Assembly (NCBI RefSeq): GCF_900109745.1 | Contig: NZ_FOAV01000012.1 | Span: 62,001 to 126,000, forward strand | Reading direction: 5' to 3' | DNA: 64,000 nucleotides | Origin: Roseateles sp. YR242 | Lineage (GTDB): Bacteria > Pseudomonadota > Gammaproteobacteria > Burkholderiales > Burkholderiaceae_C | Part shown: positions 41,562-50,488 of the stretch, one piece after another | Numbering within the stretch: the stretch's first letter is position 1 | Layout of the letters: each line of letters starts with the position of its first letter | Notes under the pieces: model-generated | Database searches by the model: none | What the model was told of the DNA's origin: nothing | What the model saw: only the letters and a program-made list of their open reading frames with translations | Made by a program: the position numbers and the translations under genes

Positions 41562-43250
41562 ATGTTCCAGAGTTTCCGTCTCTCCATGGCCTGGCTGCAC
41601 ACCTGGTTCGGCCTGGTGCTGGGTTTTGTGCTGGTGGTGGTGTTCTTCTTCGGCTCGCTGTCGGTGTTCGACCGCGAGATCGACCGCTGGTCCATTCCGC
41701 AGTCGCGCTTCGAGCCGCAGCCCATGCCCTCGTTCGACAAGCTGCTCAAGCCCGCATTTGAAAAGATGCAGCCGGCCCCTTTCGCTGTGGCTGCGGTGAA
41801 AGACCGCGTGAACGGCCCCTTGCCCGAGCGTTTTGATGTGGTGCGCACCTGGGGCGCCTACACCACCCACCGCGACCCGGTGGCCACGGTGTTTGCCGGT
41901 TATGAAGTGCCCAACGCCAAGGACCCGGACGAAACGGTGTGGGCCGTGCATGCGATGGACCCTCGGGACGGCCAGCTGCTCTCGCAGAACCACCTCGCCA
42001 TCGGCAGCCAGTTCTTCTACCCGATGCATTACAGCCTCAACGTGACCTGGAAGGAACTGGGCACGTGGGTGGTGGGCTTTGCCGCGCTGATGATGCTGGC
42101 CGCGCTGGTCAGCGGCGTGGTGATGCACCGCAAGATCTTCCGGGAGTTCTTCACCTTCCGCCGCAACAAGAGCACACAGCGCAACACGCTGGACCTGCAC
42201 AACCTGACCGGTGTGGTGGCCCTGCCCTTCCACTTCTTCTTTGCCTTCACCGGGCTGGTGATCTTTGCGGGCATCTATTTCCCGGTGGCCCACACCCAGT
42301 TGCATGACCTGCATGAGCTGAGCGAGAAGATCGAAGCCACGGAGACCGGACTGCCGCATGAGCGCGCTGGCGTGGCCGCGCCCTTGGCGTCGGTGGATGC
42401 CATGGTGGCCGAGGCTCAGCGCCGTTGGCAGGCCAAGGGCATGGCCGGGGACGTCGGCTACCTGGGGGTGCAGCATGTGGGTGATGCGAACTCGTATGTC
42501 AGCGTCTACCGCGCGGGCACGGACCGGGTGGCACTGACCGGCGAAGGCATTCACTTCAAGGCCAGCACGGGTGAAGTGTTGCGGGAAGACCCGCCACGCA
42601 CCGCCGTCGACAACGTCAATGAATTCCTGACGGGCTTGCACCTGCAGCACTTCCGGCATTGGCTGCTGCGCTGGCTGTATGTGCTGGGCGGCCTGGCGGG
42701 CTGCGTGTGTATCGCCACCGGCTTCATTTTCTTTGTGGAGAAGCGCAAGGGGCAGCATGCCAAGGCCGGCGGCCAGGGCAGCCGCATCGTTGATGCGCTG
42801 GCGGTGACCACCATGACCGGCATGTTGATCGCCACGGTGGCGATGCTGGTGGCGAATCGTGTGCTGCCGGAGGATCTGATTGGCAAGGGTGATTGGGAGC
42901 AGCGTGTGTTCTGGGGCGCCTGGGCCTTGTCCCTGGTGCATGCCTTCCTGCGCAGCGGGCCGGTGGCCCAGGCACGGATGAACCCAGCCTGGCGGGAGCA
43001 GTGTTTTGTGGTGTCTGCGGGTGCGGTGGCAGCTGTGGTGGCCAATGCGGTGAGTACCGGCGACCACCTGGTCCGCACCATCTCTACCGGCTACTGGCCA
43101 GTGGCGGGGGTGGACCTCAGCCTGCTGGCCCTGGCTGGGGTGACCTGGCTGGCGGCTCGCAAGCTGGCGCAACGGGCGCAAGACAAGGAAGTGGCCAAGG
43201 CGGCGGCGCCTGCCGGCAACCTCGCTGCTGCGGAGGTGAGCCATGGTTGA
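41562..43250 (+). CDS. PepSY-associated TM helix protein, putative periplasmic ferrisiderophore reductase
   Basis: 562 residues; GAGGG lies 7 bases before the ATG. Membrane segments are seen near residues 10-30 (MAWLHTWFGLVLGFVLVVVF), 175-200, 220-250 (FHFFFAFTGLVIFAGIYF), 360-390 and 410-520. PepSY-like periplasmic stretches lie between, one containing DAMVAEAQRRWQAKG. Conserved His residues on the helices (AWLHTWFG, DLHNLTG, LHLQHFRHWLLRWLY) fit haem-binding membrane reductases. FpvG, a related Pseudomonas protein, reduces iron in pyoverdine in the periplasm. A similar role for this locus's siderophore is inference from family and position. Confidence 0.85.
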   Translation: MFQSFRLSMAWLHTWFGLVLGFVLVVVFFFGSLSVFDREIDRWSIPQSRFEPQPMPSFDKLLKPAFEKMQPAPFAVAAVKDRVNGPLPERFDVVRTWGAYTTHRDPVATVFAGYEVPNAKDPDETVWAVHAMDPRDGQLLSQNHLAIGSQFFYPMHYSLNVTWKELGTWVVGFAALMMLAALVSGVVMHRKIFREFFTFRRNKSTQRNTLDLHNLTGVVALPFHFFFAFTGLVIFAGIYFPVAHTQLHDLHELSEKIEATETGLPHERAGVAAPLASVDAMVAEAQRRWQAKGMAGDVGYLGVQHVGDANSYVSVYRAGTDRVALTGEGIHFKASTGEVLREDPPRTAVDNVNEFLTGLHLQHFRHWLLRWLYVLGGLAGCVCIATGFIFFVEKRKGQHAKAGGQGSRIVDALAVTTMTGMLIATVAMLVANRVLPEDLIGKGDWEQRVFWGAWALSLVHAFLRSGPVAQARMNPAWREQCFVVSAGAVAAVVANAVSTGDHLVRTISTGYWPVAGVDLSLLALAGVTWLAARKLAQRAQDKEVAKAAAPAGNLAAAEVSHG

Positions 43251-43575
43251 TGCGCTGGTGCTGCAATTGGCTGCGGCTGCGGCAGCTGTGATCGGCTTCG
43301 GCTGGCTGGCACTGGCGATGGACACACACTGGGAGCAGGCGCATGGCGCCCTGCCTCAGCCGGCCAGCCTGCCGAAGACCTTGCGTGTGCTGGGAAGCCT
43401 GGCGCTGTTGGGTTCGCTGGTGCTGTGCCTGAACGCCGACCATCCGTCGATGGCGGTGCTGGTGTGGTTCATGCTGCTGGCAGCGGCCGTGCTGACGATC
43501 GCGATGACGCTGTCGTGGCGGCCGCAGTGGTTGCGGTGGTTCTGGCCGGTGGGCGGGAGTTCCACCGCCGCTTGA
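43243..43575 (+). CDS. DUF3325 family small membrane protein
   Basis: 110 residues with three hydrophobic helices (LQLAAAAAAVIGFGWLALAMD, LRVLGSLALLGSLVLCLNAD and MAVLVWFMLLAAAVLTIAMTLSW). It overlaps the PepSY gene by 8 bp and has GGAGG 6 bases before the ATG, so it is translationally coupled. The DUF3649-PepSY-DUF3325 order recurs in ferric-siderophore loci and suggests a membrane complex with the PepSY reductase. Function is otherwise unknown. Confidence 0.82.
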   Translation: MVDALVLQLAAAAAAVIGFGWLALAMDTHWEQAHGALPQPASLPKTLRVLGSLALLGSLVLCLNADHPSMAVLVWFMLLAAAVLTIAMTLSWRPQWLRWFWPVGGSSTAA

Positions 43576-43775
43576 TGGCGCCGTGATATCTGCGGGTTAT
43601 CGCGCCCTCCCCGCCGTTTTCCCCGTATCCATTGGCCCCGTGGACTCCTCCACGTCACGGGTTTATGTTTGCTCGTGTGTGCATTTCCGCCGTGCGATCT
43701 GCGTGCACGGCGTACACAATGCCTCCTCCTGGTCCCCAGGCGTCGAACACAGGCGCCGGTATTTGCGAGGCAAAC

Positions 43776-45341
43776 ATGAACAAGACTTCCGGCCTGTCGG
43801 TCGCCCAGCGCCTGGCATTGGGCTTCGGCCTGATCATCCTGATCGGCGCGGCCATCGCGCTGGTGGCCACCGTCAAGATGCGTGGCCTGGCGGCAGATCT
43901 CGACGTGATGAGCAAGGAAAAGATGGTGCAGGTGCGCCAGTTTGTTCGGTTCAAGGACAACTTGAACACGGCCGCGCTGAATGTCCGCAACATCATGATC
44001 GACCCGTCCCAGGAGCGCCGGGACCGCTGGAAGGCCACGCTGGAAGGCATTCAGCAGGACAACCTGAAGCAGCTGGACGAGATGGCCGGTGCGGCGGACA
44101 GCGACAAGAGCCGGGAGCTGATCAAGACCATCCGCAGCCTCAACGAGAGCTATGACAAGGTGGTGGCCGCAGCCGCTGCGGTGGGCGTGACCGGCGATGC
44201 AGCCGGGGCCGACAAGAATCTCTTTGGCGGCCGTGAAACCCGCCTGTCGCTCTTCAAGGCCGTTGAAGAGGCCATCCAGGACCGCTTTGATTCCGCCAAG
44301 GCGCTGTCCGAGGCAGGAGCCAAGGGCGCCACCAACACCGCCTGGCTGATGTTCGGCCTGGCGCTGGCCATGGTGGCCCTGGGTGCCCTGGTGGCCTGGC
44401 GCATCGCCCGCAGCCTCACGCAGGCACTGGGTGCGGAGCCCGCCACACTGAGCGCCTCGGCCCATGAGTTCTCGCAGGGCAACCTCACCGTCCAGCTGGC
44501 GCTAACCCCAGGGGATGACAGCAGCACCATGGCCGCCCTGCGCCACACGCAGGACGCTCTGATCGGCATCGTGACCACGGTGCGCGACAACGCCGAAAGC
44601 GTGGCCACGGCCAGCGCCGAGATCGCCCAGGGCAACGCCGATCTCTCCCAACGGACCGAGCAGCAAGCCAGCGCGCTGCAGCAGACCGCCGCCACGATGG
44701 ACGAACTGGGCTCGACCGTGCGCAACACGGCGGACAACGCGCAGCAGGCCAATCAGTTGGCCATCAACGCGTCCGATGTGGCAGCGCGAGGCGGCCAGGT
44801 GGTGGCCGAAGTGATCGACACCATGCAGGGCATCCACGACAGCTCGAGCCGGATCTCCGACATCATCGGGGTGATCGACAGCATCGCCTTCCAGACCAAT
44901 ATCCTGGCGCTGAATGCGGCCGTGGAAGCGGCCCGTGCTGGTGAGCAGGGTCGAGGCTTTGCCGTGGTGGCCAGTGAAGTGCGGGCACTGGCCCAGCGCA
45001 GCGCTGAAGCGGCCAAGGAGATCAAGGGCTTGATCGCCACCAGCGTGGGCCGGGTGGAGCAAGGCTCTGCCCTGGTTCAGCGGGCCGGCCAGACCATGAA
45101 CGAAGTGGTGTCGTCCATCCAGCGCGTGACCGACATCGTCGGCGAGATCAGCAGCGCCAGCCGAGAACAGAGTACCGGTGTCTCACAGATCGGCGAAGCC
45201 ATCACCCAGATGGACCGGGTGACGCAGCAGAATGCCGCGCTGGTCGAAGAAAGCGCCGCAGCGGCGGAAAGCCTCAAGATGCAGGCGGCGCAGTTGGTCG
45301 AGGCGGTCGCGTTCTTCCGGGTGGCGCAGCAGCGCGCTTGA
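43776..45341 (+). CDS. Methyl-accepting chemotaxis protein
   Basis: 521 residues; start at 43776 with GAGG 5 bases upstream. First membrane helix ~12-32 ([21 protein letters not shown]), then a periplasmic four-helix-bundle sensor to about 190, second helix ~190-212 ([19 protein letters not shown]), HAMP, and a cytoplasmic signalling domain. The kinase-contact hairpin is highly conserved: [20 protein letters not shown] followed by [34 protein letters not shown]. The ligand is not predictable. It lacks a C-terminal CheR-binding pentapeptide. No clear link to the siderophore locus; it marks the return to ordinary chromosome. Confidence 0.93.
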   Translation: MNKTSGLSVAQRLALGFGLIILIGAAIALVATVKMRGLAADLDVMSKEKMVQVRQFVRFKDNLNTAALNVRNIMIDPSQERRDRWKATLEGIQQDNLKQLDEMAGAADSDKSRELIKTIRSLNESYDKVVAAAAAVGVTGDAAGADKNLFGGRETRLSLFKAVEEAIQDRFDSAKALSEAGAKGATNTAWLMFGLALAMVALGALVAWRIARSLTQALGAEPATLSASAHEFSQGNLTVQLALTPGDDSSTMAALRHTQDALIGIVTTVRDNAESVATASAEIAQGNADLSQRTEQQASALQQTAATMDELGSTVRNTADNAQQANQLAINASDVAARGGQVVAEVIDTMQGIHDSSSRISDIIGVIDSIAFQTNILALNAAVEAARAGEQGRGFAVVASEVRALAQRSAEAAKEIKGLIATSVGRVEQGSALVQRAGQTMNEVVSSIQRVTDIVGEISSASREQSTGVSQIGEAITQMDRVTQQNAALVEESAAAAESLKMQAAQLVEAVAFFRVAQQRA

Positions 45342-45353
45342 GCTGAAATGGGC

Positions 45354-45372
45354 GCGAGGCCACCGGCCTCGC
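45354..45372. terminator. Short perfect hairpin after the chemoreceptor gene
   Basis: GCGAGGCC (45354-45361), loop ACC, GGCCTCGC (45365-45372), 12 bases after the chemoreceptor stop. No T-run follows on either strand, so intrinsic termination is uncertain. Confidence 0.35.
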
Positions 45373-45388
45373 AGTCAGATCAGTGCTG

Positions 45389-45526
45389 TCAAGCAGCCTC
45401 GAGCCCGATCACCAGCCGCTGTCCGAGCAGGCGCACCGCTTCGGCGATCCTGGGCAGCTTGGAGCCGTGATGCGGATCGAGCAAGCGGCACACCTCTTTT
45501 TCGTCCACATTCAGCCGCTGGATGAA
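45389..45526 (-). pseudogene. Remnant of a HicB-like antitoxin (C-terminal DNA-binding part)
   Basis: Minus-strand translation from 45526 to the TGA at 45391-45389 reads FIQRLNVDEKEVCRLLDPHH then GSKLPRIAEAVRLLGQRLVI and a short end. This resembles the C-terminal helix-turn-helix of HicB-family antitoxins (pattern xxVxRLLDxxHxSKLxxIxxALxxLGxRLV). A TAG immediately precedes it in frame, no start codon or N-terminal domain is present, and no HicA toxin is visible. It is therefore a decayed fragment about 45 codons long. Confidence 0.6.
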
Positions 45527-45552
45527 CTAGTGACCCGTCATCTCGCGGATGA

Positions 45553-45570
45553 TCGGACATTTATGTCCGA
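45553..45570. promoter_or_regulatory. Perfect 18-bp palindrome, possible operator of the decayed antitoxin operon
   Basis: TCGGACAT-TT-ATGTCCGA, with an extra ATGTC half-like repeat directly after it. It lies 27 bases upstream of the antitoxin remnant, where toxin-antitoxin systems usually place their autoregulatory operator. It could also form an RNA hairpin. Confidence 0.4.
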
Positions 45571-45617
45571 ATGTCTGCGGGACTGCTGTTGCTTTTGACG
45601 ATGTAAGAATCAGGTTG

Positions 45618-46724
45618 TCAGGCCAGGCCCCTCAAAGGGTGCTGATCAGCCCTCCACGGGCTATGGAAGAACTTCAACACGTCTTGTGCATCCACCTCGG
45701 CCACCGAGGCCGGATTCCAGCGCGGGGTATGGTCCTTGTCCACGGCCAGGGCGCGAATGCCCTCCACCGTCTCGCTGGCCAAACCGGGGCGCAGATGGAA
45801 GCAGTGATGCACCATGTCCCGCTCCATGCGCAGGTCATCCGCCAGCGACATTGAACGCGCGCGCCGGATCTGCTCCAGCGTCACGGCCATCATCAGCGGA
45901 GAACGCTTGTTCAGCACAGCCAGCGTTGATTGCGCCCAGGGGTCAGGATCGGCCGCCAGAGACGCGATCAGCGCAGGCAGCGACGCCGCCTTGAAGTGGC
46001 GGTTGATCTGGTTGCGGGATTCCCAATGCTCGGCCACCGGAGCCAGGTCGGCCCGCTCCATCACGGTGGCGACGACATGCTCGGCGCTGTCCTGATGACC
46101 ATTGCGGAACGCCTCGATGATCGCGGGCAGTTCGCTGCTCTTCACGAACACGTCGCCCAGGCCCAGCTCGATGGCGTCACCCGCGCCGATGGCCTGGCCT
46201 GTCAGCGCCATCCACTCGCCGCTGTACCCAGGGCAGCGCGACAGGAAATAGCCGCCGCCCACATCCGGGAACAGCCCGATGTTGGTTTCCGGCATGGCCA
46301 GCCGGGAGTGCTCGGTCACCACGCGCAGCTTGGCGCCCTGGCTGATGCCCATGCCGCCGCCCATCACCACGCCGTCCATCAGGGCGATGCAGGGTTTGGG
46401 GAACTGGTGGATCAGGTGGTTGAGGGCGTATTCCTCGGTGAAGAAGTCGCCCAGGGACGCATCATCGGCCAGTGCGGCCTGATGGAAGAAGCGGATATCG
46501 CCGCCGGCGCAGAAAGCGGCCGGCTTGCCATCACGGCCTGCACCCATGAGCGCCACGGCCTGGATGCCGGGCTCCGCCGCCCAGGCCGTCAGCAGCGTGG
46601 TCAGATCGCGGATCATCGGCAGGGACAGCGCATTCAACGCCTGCGGGCGGTTCAACGTGATCAGGCCCAGGCAGCCATTGACCTCGGCCCGGATCAATCC
46701 CTCGGATTGCAGCGACGGAATCAC
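45618..46724 (-). CDS. Enoyl-CoA hydratase/isomerase family, 3-hydroxyisobutyryl-CoA hydrolase-like
   Basis: 368 residues from the GTG at 46724, which has GGAG 9 bases upstream; an ATG at 46769 is in frame but lacks a ribosome site. Crotonase-fold motifs: ITLNRPQALNALSLPMI, the oxyanion-hole segment AFCAGGDIRFFHQ, the second oxyanion region MDGVVMGGGMGIS, and MPETNIGLFPDVGGGYFLSR. The long C-terminal part with the MERDMV and DKDHTPRWNPASV blocks is typical of 3-hydroxyisobutyryl-CoA hydrolases of valine breakdown rather than of plain enoyl-CoA hydratases. It stands alone; no valine-degradation genes flank it. Confidence 0.87.
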   Translation of the reverse strand: MIPSLQSEGLIRAEVNGCLGLITLNRPQALNALSLPMIRDLTTLLTAWAAEPGIQAVALMGAGRDGKPAAFCAGGDIRFFHQAALADDASLGDFFTEEYALNHLIHQFPKPCIALMDGVVMGGGMGISQGAKLRVVTEHSRLAMPETNIGLFPDVGGGYFLSRCPGYSGEWMALTGQAIGAGDAIELGLGDVFVKSSELPAIIEAFRNGHQDSAEHVVATVMERADLAPVAEHWESRNQINRHFKAASLPALIASLAADPDPWAQSTLAVLNKRSPLMMAVTLEQIRRARSMSLADDLRMERDMVHHCFHLRPGLASETVEGIRALAVDKDHTPRWNPASVAEVDAQDVLKFFHSPWRADQHPLRGLA

Positions 46725-46852
46725 AGCGCAAATCTCCAAATCTTTACTAAACAGTTCGGTCAGCACCATAACACTGCGGCGCGGGCCCCGCAGGCGCCAG
46801 CAGCTTGACGCATTCCCCTAGGCAGCGATGCCCGCGAGCGATGCGCACCAAT

Positions 46853-46877
46853 GAAAAAAGCGTCGCAAAGCGACGCT
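46853..46877 (-). terminator. Rho-independent terminator after typA
   Basis: On the minus strand AGCGTCGC-TTT-GCGACGCT (46877-46859) runs into six T (46858-46853). It lies about 50 bases after the typA stop. A second stem, GCAGCCC-ACA-GGGCTGC (46890-46906), lies just before it. Confidence 0.85.
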
Positions 46878-46928
46878 CTTGTATTGAGAGCAGCCCACAG
46901 GGCTGCGGGCCACTTCTAGAGGCAGGCG

Positions 46929-48752
46929 TCAGCTGCGTTGGGCGCGTTTACGCTCGTTTTCGGACAGGAAACGCTTACGCAGGCGCACAGACTTCGGGGT
47001 GATTTCCACCAGCTCGTCGTCCTCGATGAACTCCACGCCGTATTCCAGCGTCAGGTCGATCGGCGGGGTCACCTTGATCGCGTCTTCCTTGCCGCTGACG
47101 CGGAAGTTGGTCAGCTGCTTGGTGCGGGTGGCGTTCACGATCAGATCGTTGTCGCGGTTGTGGATGCCCACGATCATGCCTTCATAGACCGGATCGTTCG
47201 GCTTCACGAACATGCGGCCACGATCGTCCAGCTTGCCCAGGGCGTAGGTGAAGATTTCACCAGCGTCCATCGAGATCAGCACACCGTTCTTGCGGCCGGC
47301 GATCTCACCCTTGTGCGCCTCGTAGCCGTCAAAGATGTTGGAGATCAGACCGGAACCACGCGTCAGGTTCAGGAATTCGTTGCTGAAGCCGATCAGGCCA
47401 CGCGCCGGGATGCGGTATTCCAGGCGCACGCGGCCACGGCCGTCGGACTCCATGTTCACCAGCTCGCCCTTGCGCTCGCCCAGGGCCTGCATCACGCCGC
47501 CCTGGTGGGTTTCTTCCACGTCGGCGGTGACCAGCTCGATAGGCTCGTGCTTTTCGCCGTTGACGTCATGGAACACCACGCGCGGCTTCGACACAGCCAG
47601 CTCATAGCCTTCACGGCGCATGTTTTCCAGCAGGATGGTCAGGTGCAATTCACCACGGCCGGACACCTCGAAGATGCCGTCTTCTTCCGTTTCCTTCACG
47701 CGCAGCGCGACGTTGTGCTGCAGTTCCTTCTGCAGGCGGTCCCAGATCTGGCGGCTGGTGACGTACTTGCCTTCACGGCCGGCCAGCGGCGAGGTGTTGA
47801 CGCAGAAGTTCATCGTCAGCGTCGGCTCGTCCACCTTCAGCATCGGCAGCGGAGCCGGGTTGGCGGGGCTGGTGACCGTCACGCCGATACCGATGTCCTC
47901 GATACCGTTGATCAGCACGATGTCGCCAGGGCCGGCTTCCGTGACCTGCACGCGGTCCAGACCCTGGAAGGTCAGCACCTGGTTGATGCGGCCCTTGACC
48001 GACTTGCCGTCCGGACCTTCCATCACCACCACGTCCATGGCGGGCTTGATGGTGCCCTGGCTGATGCGGCCCACGCCGATGCGGCCCACAAAGGTGGAGA
48101 AGTCCAGCGCGGAAATCTGCAGCTGCAGCGGCGCATCCGGGTTGCCTTGTTGCGGCGGCACATGCTTGAGCACGGTGTTGAACAGGGCGGACATGTCCTC
48201 GCCCCACTTCTCACCAGGCGCGCCTTCTTCCAGCGACGACCAGCCGTTGATGCCCGAGGCGTACACCACCGGGAAATCCAGTTGCTCGTCAGTGGCGCCC
48301 AGCTTGTCGAACAGGTCGAACGCGGCGTTGACGACGGCATCCGGCTTGGCACCGGGCTTGTCCACCTTGTTCACCACCACGATCGGCTTGAGGCCCAGGG
48401 CCAGCGCCTTCTTGGTGACGAAACGGGTCTGCGGCATCGGGCCTTCCTGGGCGTCGATCAGCAGCACCACACCGTCCACCATGGACAGGGCACGTTCCAC
48501 TTCGCCGCCGAAGTCCGCGTGTCCCGGGGTGTCGACGATGTTGATGTGGGTGCCTTCCCAGCTCACGGCACAGTTCTTGGCCAGGATGGTGATGCCACGC
48601 TCACGTTCGATGGCGTTGTTGTCCATCACGGTGTCGACGATCTTCTCGTGATCGGCGAAGGTGCCGCTCTGGCGAAGGAGCTGGTCCACCATGGTGGTCT
48701 TGCCATGGTCGACGTGGGCGATGATGGCGATGTTGCGGATTTGCTTGCTCAT
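46929..48752 (-). CDS. typA: Ribosome-associated GTPase TypA/BipA
   Basis: 607 residues, the usual length. G-domain motifs: [15 protein letters not shown] (G1), RERGITI (G2), [14 protein letters not shown] (G3) and NKVDKPGAK (G4). EF-G-like domains and the BipA-specific C-terminus ending in [18 protein letters not shown] follow. TypA is a translational GTPase that binds the 70S ribosome and helps assembly and growth under stress or cold. It follows truB on the same strand after 89 bp, the order usual in Burkholderiales, and is closed by the terminator at 46853-46877. Confidence 0.97.
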   Translation of the reverse strand: MSKQIRNIAIIAHVDHGKTTMVDQLLRQSGTFADHEKIVDTVMDNNAIERERGITILAKNCAVSWEGTHINIVDTPGHADFGGEVERALSMVDGVVLLIDAQEGPMPQTRFVTKKALALGLKPIVVVNKVDKPGAKPDAVVNAAFDLFDKLGATDEQLDFPVVYASGINGWSSLEEGAPGEKWGEDMSALFNTVLKHVPPQQGNPDAPLQLQISALDFSTFVGRIGVGRISQGTIKPAMDVVVMEGPDGKSVKGRINQVLTFQGLDRVQVTEAGPGDIVLINGIEDIGIGVTVTSPANPAPLPMLKVDEPTLTMNFCVNTSPLAGREGKYVTSRQIWDRLQKELQHNVALRVKETEEDGIFEVSGRGELHLTILLENMRREGYELAVSKPRVVFHDVNGEKHEPIELVTADVEETHQGGVMQALGERKGELVNMESDGRGRVRLEYRIPARGLIGFSNEFLNLTRGSGLISNIFDGYEAHKGEIAGRKNGVLISMDAGEIFTYALGKLDDRGRMFVKPNDPVYEGMIVGIHNRDNDLIVNATRTKQLTNFRVSGKEDAIKVTPPIDLTLEYGVEFIEDDELVEITPKSVRLRKRFLSENERKRAQRS

Positions 48753-48841
48753 GGTGAGGCTTTCGCTTTCGGGCTTTTCTTCGGAGACTCGGAAGTTCTT
48801 GGGAATCGGTGAAGGATCTGGGTAGCTGGTTCTCTGGGCGG

Positions 48842-49795
48842 TCAGCTCGCGGCCTGCAACAGCATGGACGCGATTTCAGTCGGGCTCAGCAGGCGGTCGG
48901 CAATCAGCTCACCGCCGGCGATGTGCCCGCTGCCCAGGAACGCACGCGGCATCTGGCCGTAGACCCGCACTTGCGGGGCATCGGCCAGCGCCACACGGCG
49001 ACGCATGCCGGAGAGGAAGCGGCCCGCCTCCTCATTGCTCAATTCCACCTCGGGCCATTCACCCAGCAGGCTGTCAGGCGCCGTGAGCTGCGAAAGGCGC
49101 GTGGTGTCGTCCATCGCCTCCAGCTGCTCCAGCGTGACCGCCCGCTCGACGCTGACCGGGCCACTGCCGGTACGGCGCAGGGCCCCCAGGTGAGCACCAC
49201 AACCCAGGCGCTCGCCGATGTCCTCGGCCAGCGTTCGGATGTAGGTGCCTTTGGTGCAACGCACGTCAATGACCAGCAGCGACGCCTCAGGCTGCCACTG
49301 GACGATGTCGAGCGCGTGAATCGTGATCAAACGGGGCTGCCGCTCGACGGTAATGCCCTCGCGCGCCAGCTCATACAGTGCACGCCCCTGGTGCTTGAGC
49401 GCCGAATACATCGGGGGCAGCTGCGAGATCGGGCCCTTGAAGGCCTCGCAGGCCGCCTGGATCTGATCCGGCGTGACCGACACGGGACGTTGCTGAAGTA
49501 TCTCGCCTTCGCCATCGCCCGTCGTGGTCGTAATGCCCAGTTGCAGCGTGGCGCGATAGCCTTTGTCGGCTTCCAGGCTGACCTGGCTGAACTTGGTGGC
49601 TGCGCCGAAGGTCAACGGCAGCAGGCCGGTGGCCAGCGGGTCCAGCGTGCCTGTATGGCCGGCCTTTTCCGCTCGCATCAGGCGCTTGACCTTCTGCAAG
49701 GCGTCATTGCTGGACAGGCCCAGCGGCTTGTCCAGCATGAGCACACCGTGCACGGCGCGCTTTTCGATCTTGGGGCGGGGAACGACGGCGTTCAT
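48842..49795 (-). CDS. truB: tRNA pseudouridine(55) synthase TruB
   Basis: 317 residues. N-terminal catalytic domain begins with GVLMLDKPLGLSSNDALQ, with the catalytic Asp in GHTGTLDPLATGLLPL near residue 52. The C-terminal PUA-like region lies from ~240. TruB makes pseudouridine 55 in the T loop of most tRNAs and also acts as a tRNA chaperone. It follows rbfA by 72 bp in the translation-factor cluster. Confidence 0.97.
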   Translation of the reverse strand: MNAVVPRPKIEKRAVHGVLMLDKPLGLSSNDALQKVKRLMRAEKAGHTGTLDPLATGLLPLTFGAATKFSQVSLEADKGYRATLQLGITTTTGDGEGEILQQRPVSVTPDQIQAACEAFKGPISQLPPMYSALKHQGRALYELAREGITVERQPRLITIHALDIVQWQPEASLLVIDVRCTKGTYIRTLAEDIGERLGCGAHLGALRRTGSGPVSVERAVTLEQLEAMDDTTRLSQLTAPDSLLGEWPEVELSNEEAGRFLSGMRRRVALADAPQVRVYGQMPRAFLGSGHIAGGELIADRLLSPTEIASMLLQAAS

Positions 49796-49867
49796 GACTA
49801 CTGCAAAGCAGCCCCTGCGGGCTGCGCTTCAATTCTGGAAATCCTGGCGGGTTGGCGTGGCGGACGA

Positions 49868-50248
49868 TCAGTCTTCGTGCGTGTCTTCGTCCAATGCACG
49901 GGTGGCATTGGCCTTGGAGATCAGCGCACCCATCTCGGCCGCACGTTCGGTGGTGCGATCAAAGTGGAAATGCAGGCTGGGCACCGTATGGATCTGCAAC
50001 CGCTTGAACAGGCCGTTGCGCAGGAAGCCCGCAGCTTCATTCAGCGCTTCCTGCGTGTCGTCAGGGCTGCCCACCAGCAGCGAGAAATAGACCTTGGCAT
50101 GGGCATAGTCCGGCGTCACCTCGACGGCGCTCACCGTGACCATCCCGATACGGGGGTCCTTCAGCTCACGGATCAGCTCGGCCAGATCGCGCTGGATCTG
50201 GTCCGCCACACGCAGGCCGCGGTTGGGGATGGATCGCTTATGTCGCAT
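49868..50248 (-). CDS. rbfA: 30S ribosome-binding factor RbfA
   Basis: 126 residues. Family motifs: [30 protein letters not shown] near the start, [11 protein letters not shown], and the C-terminal [17 protein letters not shown]. It assists late 30S maturation and 16S 5' end processing. A GAGG site lies 7 bases before the ATG. It is separated from infB by ~240 bp with a terminator and a possible promoter, so unlike the textbook operon it may be transcribed separately. Confidence 0.96.
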   Translation of the reverse strand: MRHKRSIPNRGLRVADQIQRDLAELIRELKDPRIGMVTVSAVEVTPDYAHAKVYFSLLVGSPDDTQEALNEAAGFLRNGLFKRLQIHTVPSLHFHFDRTTERAAEMGALISKANATRALDEDTHED

Positions 50249-50260
50249 ATCTAAACCTCA

Positions 50261-50290
50261 ATAATCCCAAAACACTAAAACTGGTTTCAA
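50261..50290 (-). promoter_or_regulatory. Possible sigma70 promoter for rbfA
   Basis: Minus-strand TTGAAA (50290-50285), an 18-base spacer and GATTAT (50266-50261), in a short AT-rich patch just after the infB-rbfA terminator and 13 bases before the rbfA ATG. The small leader makes it tentative. Confidence 0.3.
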
Positions 50291-50299
50291 TCAAACACA

Positions 50300-50329
50300 A
50301 ACCCCGCCTGACGCGCAGGCGGGGTTTTT
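50300..50329. terminator. Strong hairpin terminator between infB and rbfA
   Basis: AACCCCGCCTG (50300-50310) and CAGGCGGGGTT (50316-50326) form an 11-bp perfect stem. Five T follow on the plus strand. On the minus strand, the direction of infB, TTTGTGTTTG follows. Confidence 0.7.
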
Positions 50330-50380
50330 CTCACTCAGGCCACAAACCTGCTCAAGGGCTTCACCCGGTGCACTGCCCAA

Positions 50381-50481
50381 ACGGGCAGGAGCGCCAGCGA
50401 AGGCCCTTCCTCAAGCCGGCCCCGGCGAAGGGCCGCCCCGAGCCGCGGGCTGCGCCCCTTGGGGGCAGGAGCGCAGCGACT
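50381..50481. repeat. Degenerate GC-rich intergenic repeat (two copies of GGGCAGGAGCGC(C)AGCGA)
   Basis: GGGCAGGAGCGCCAGCGA at 50383-50400 and GGGCAGGAGCGCAGCGA at 50463-50479, separated by a GC-rich stretch that can fold on itself (AAGGGCC and CCCCTTGGGGG elements). It fills the infB downstream region and is not coding. Confidence 0.5.
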
Positions 50482-50488
50482 GGGGGGC

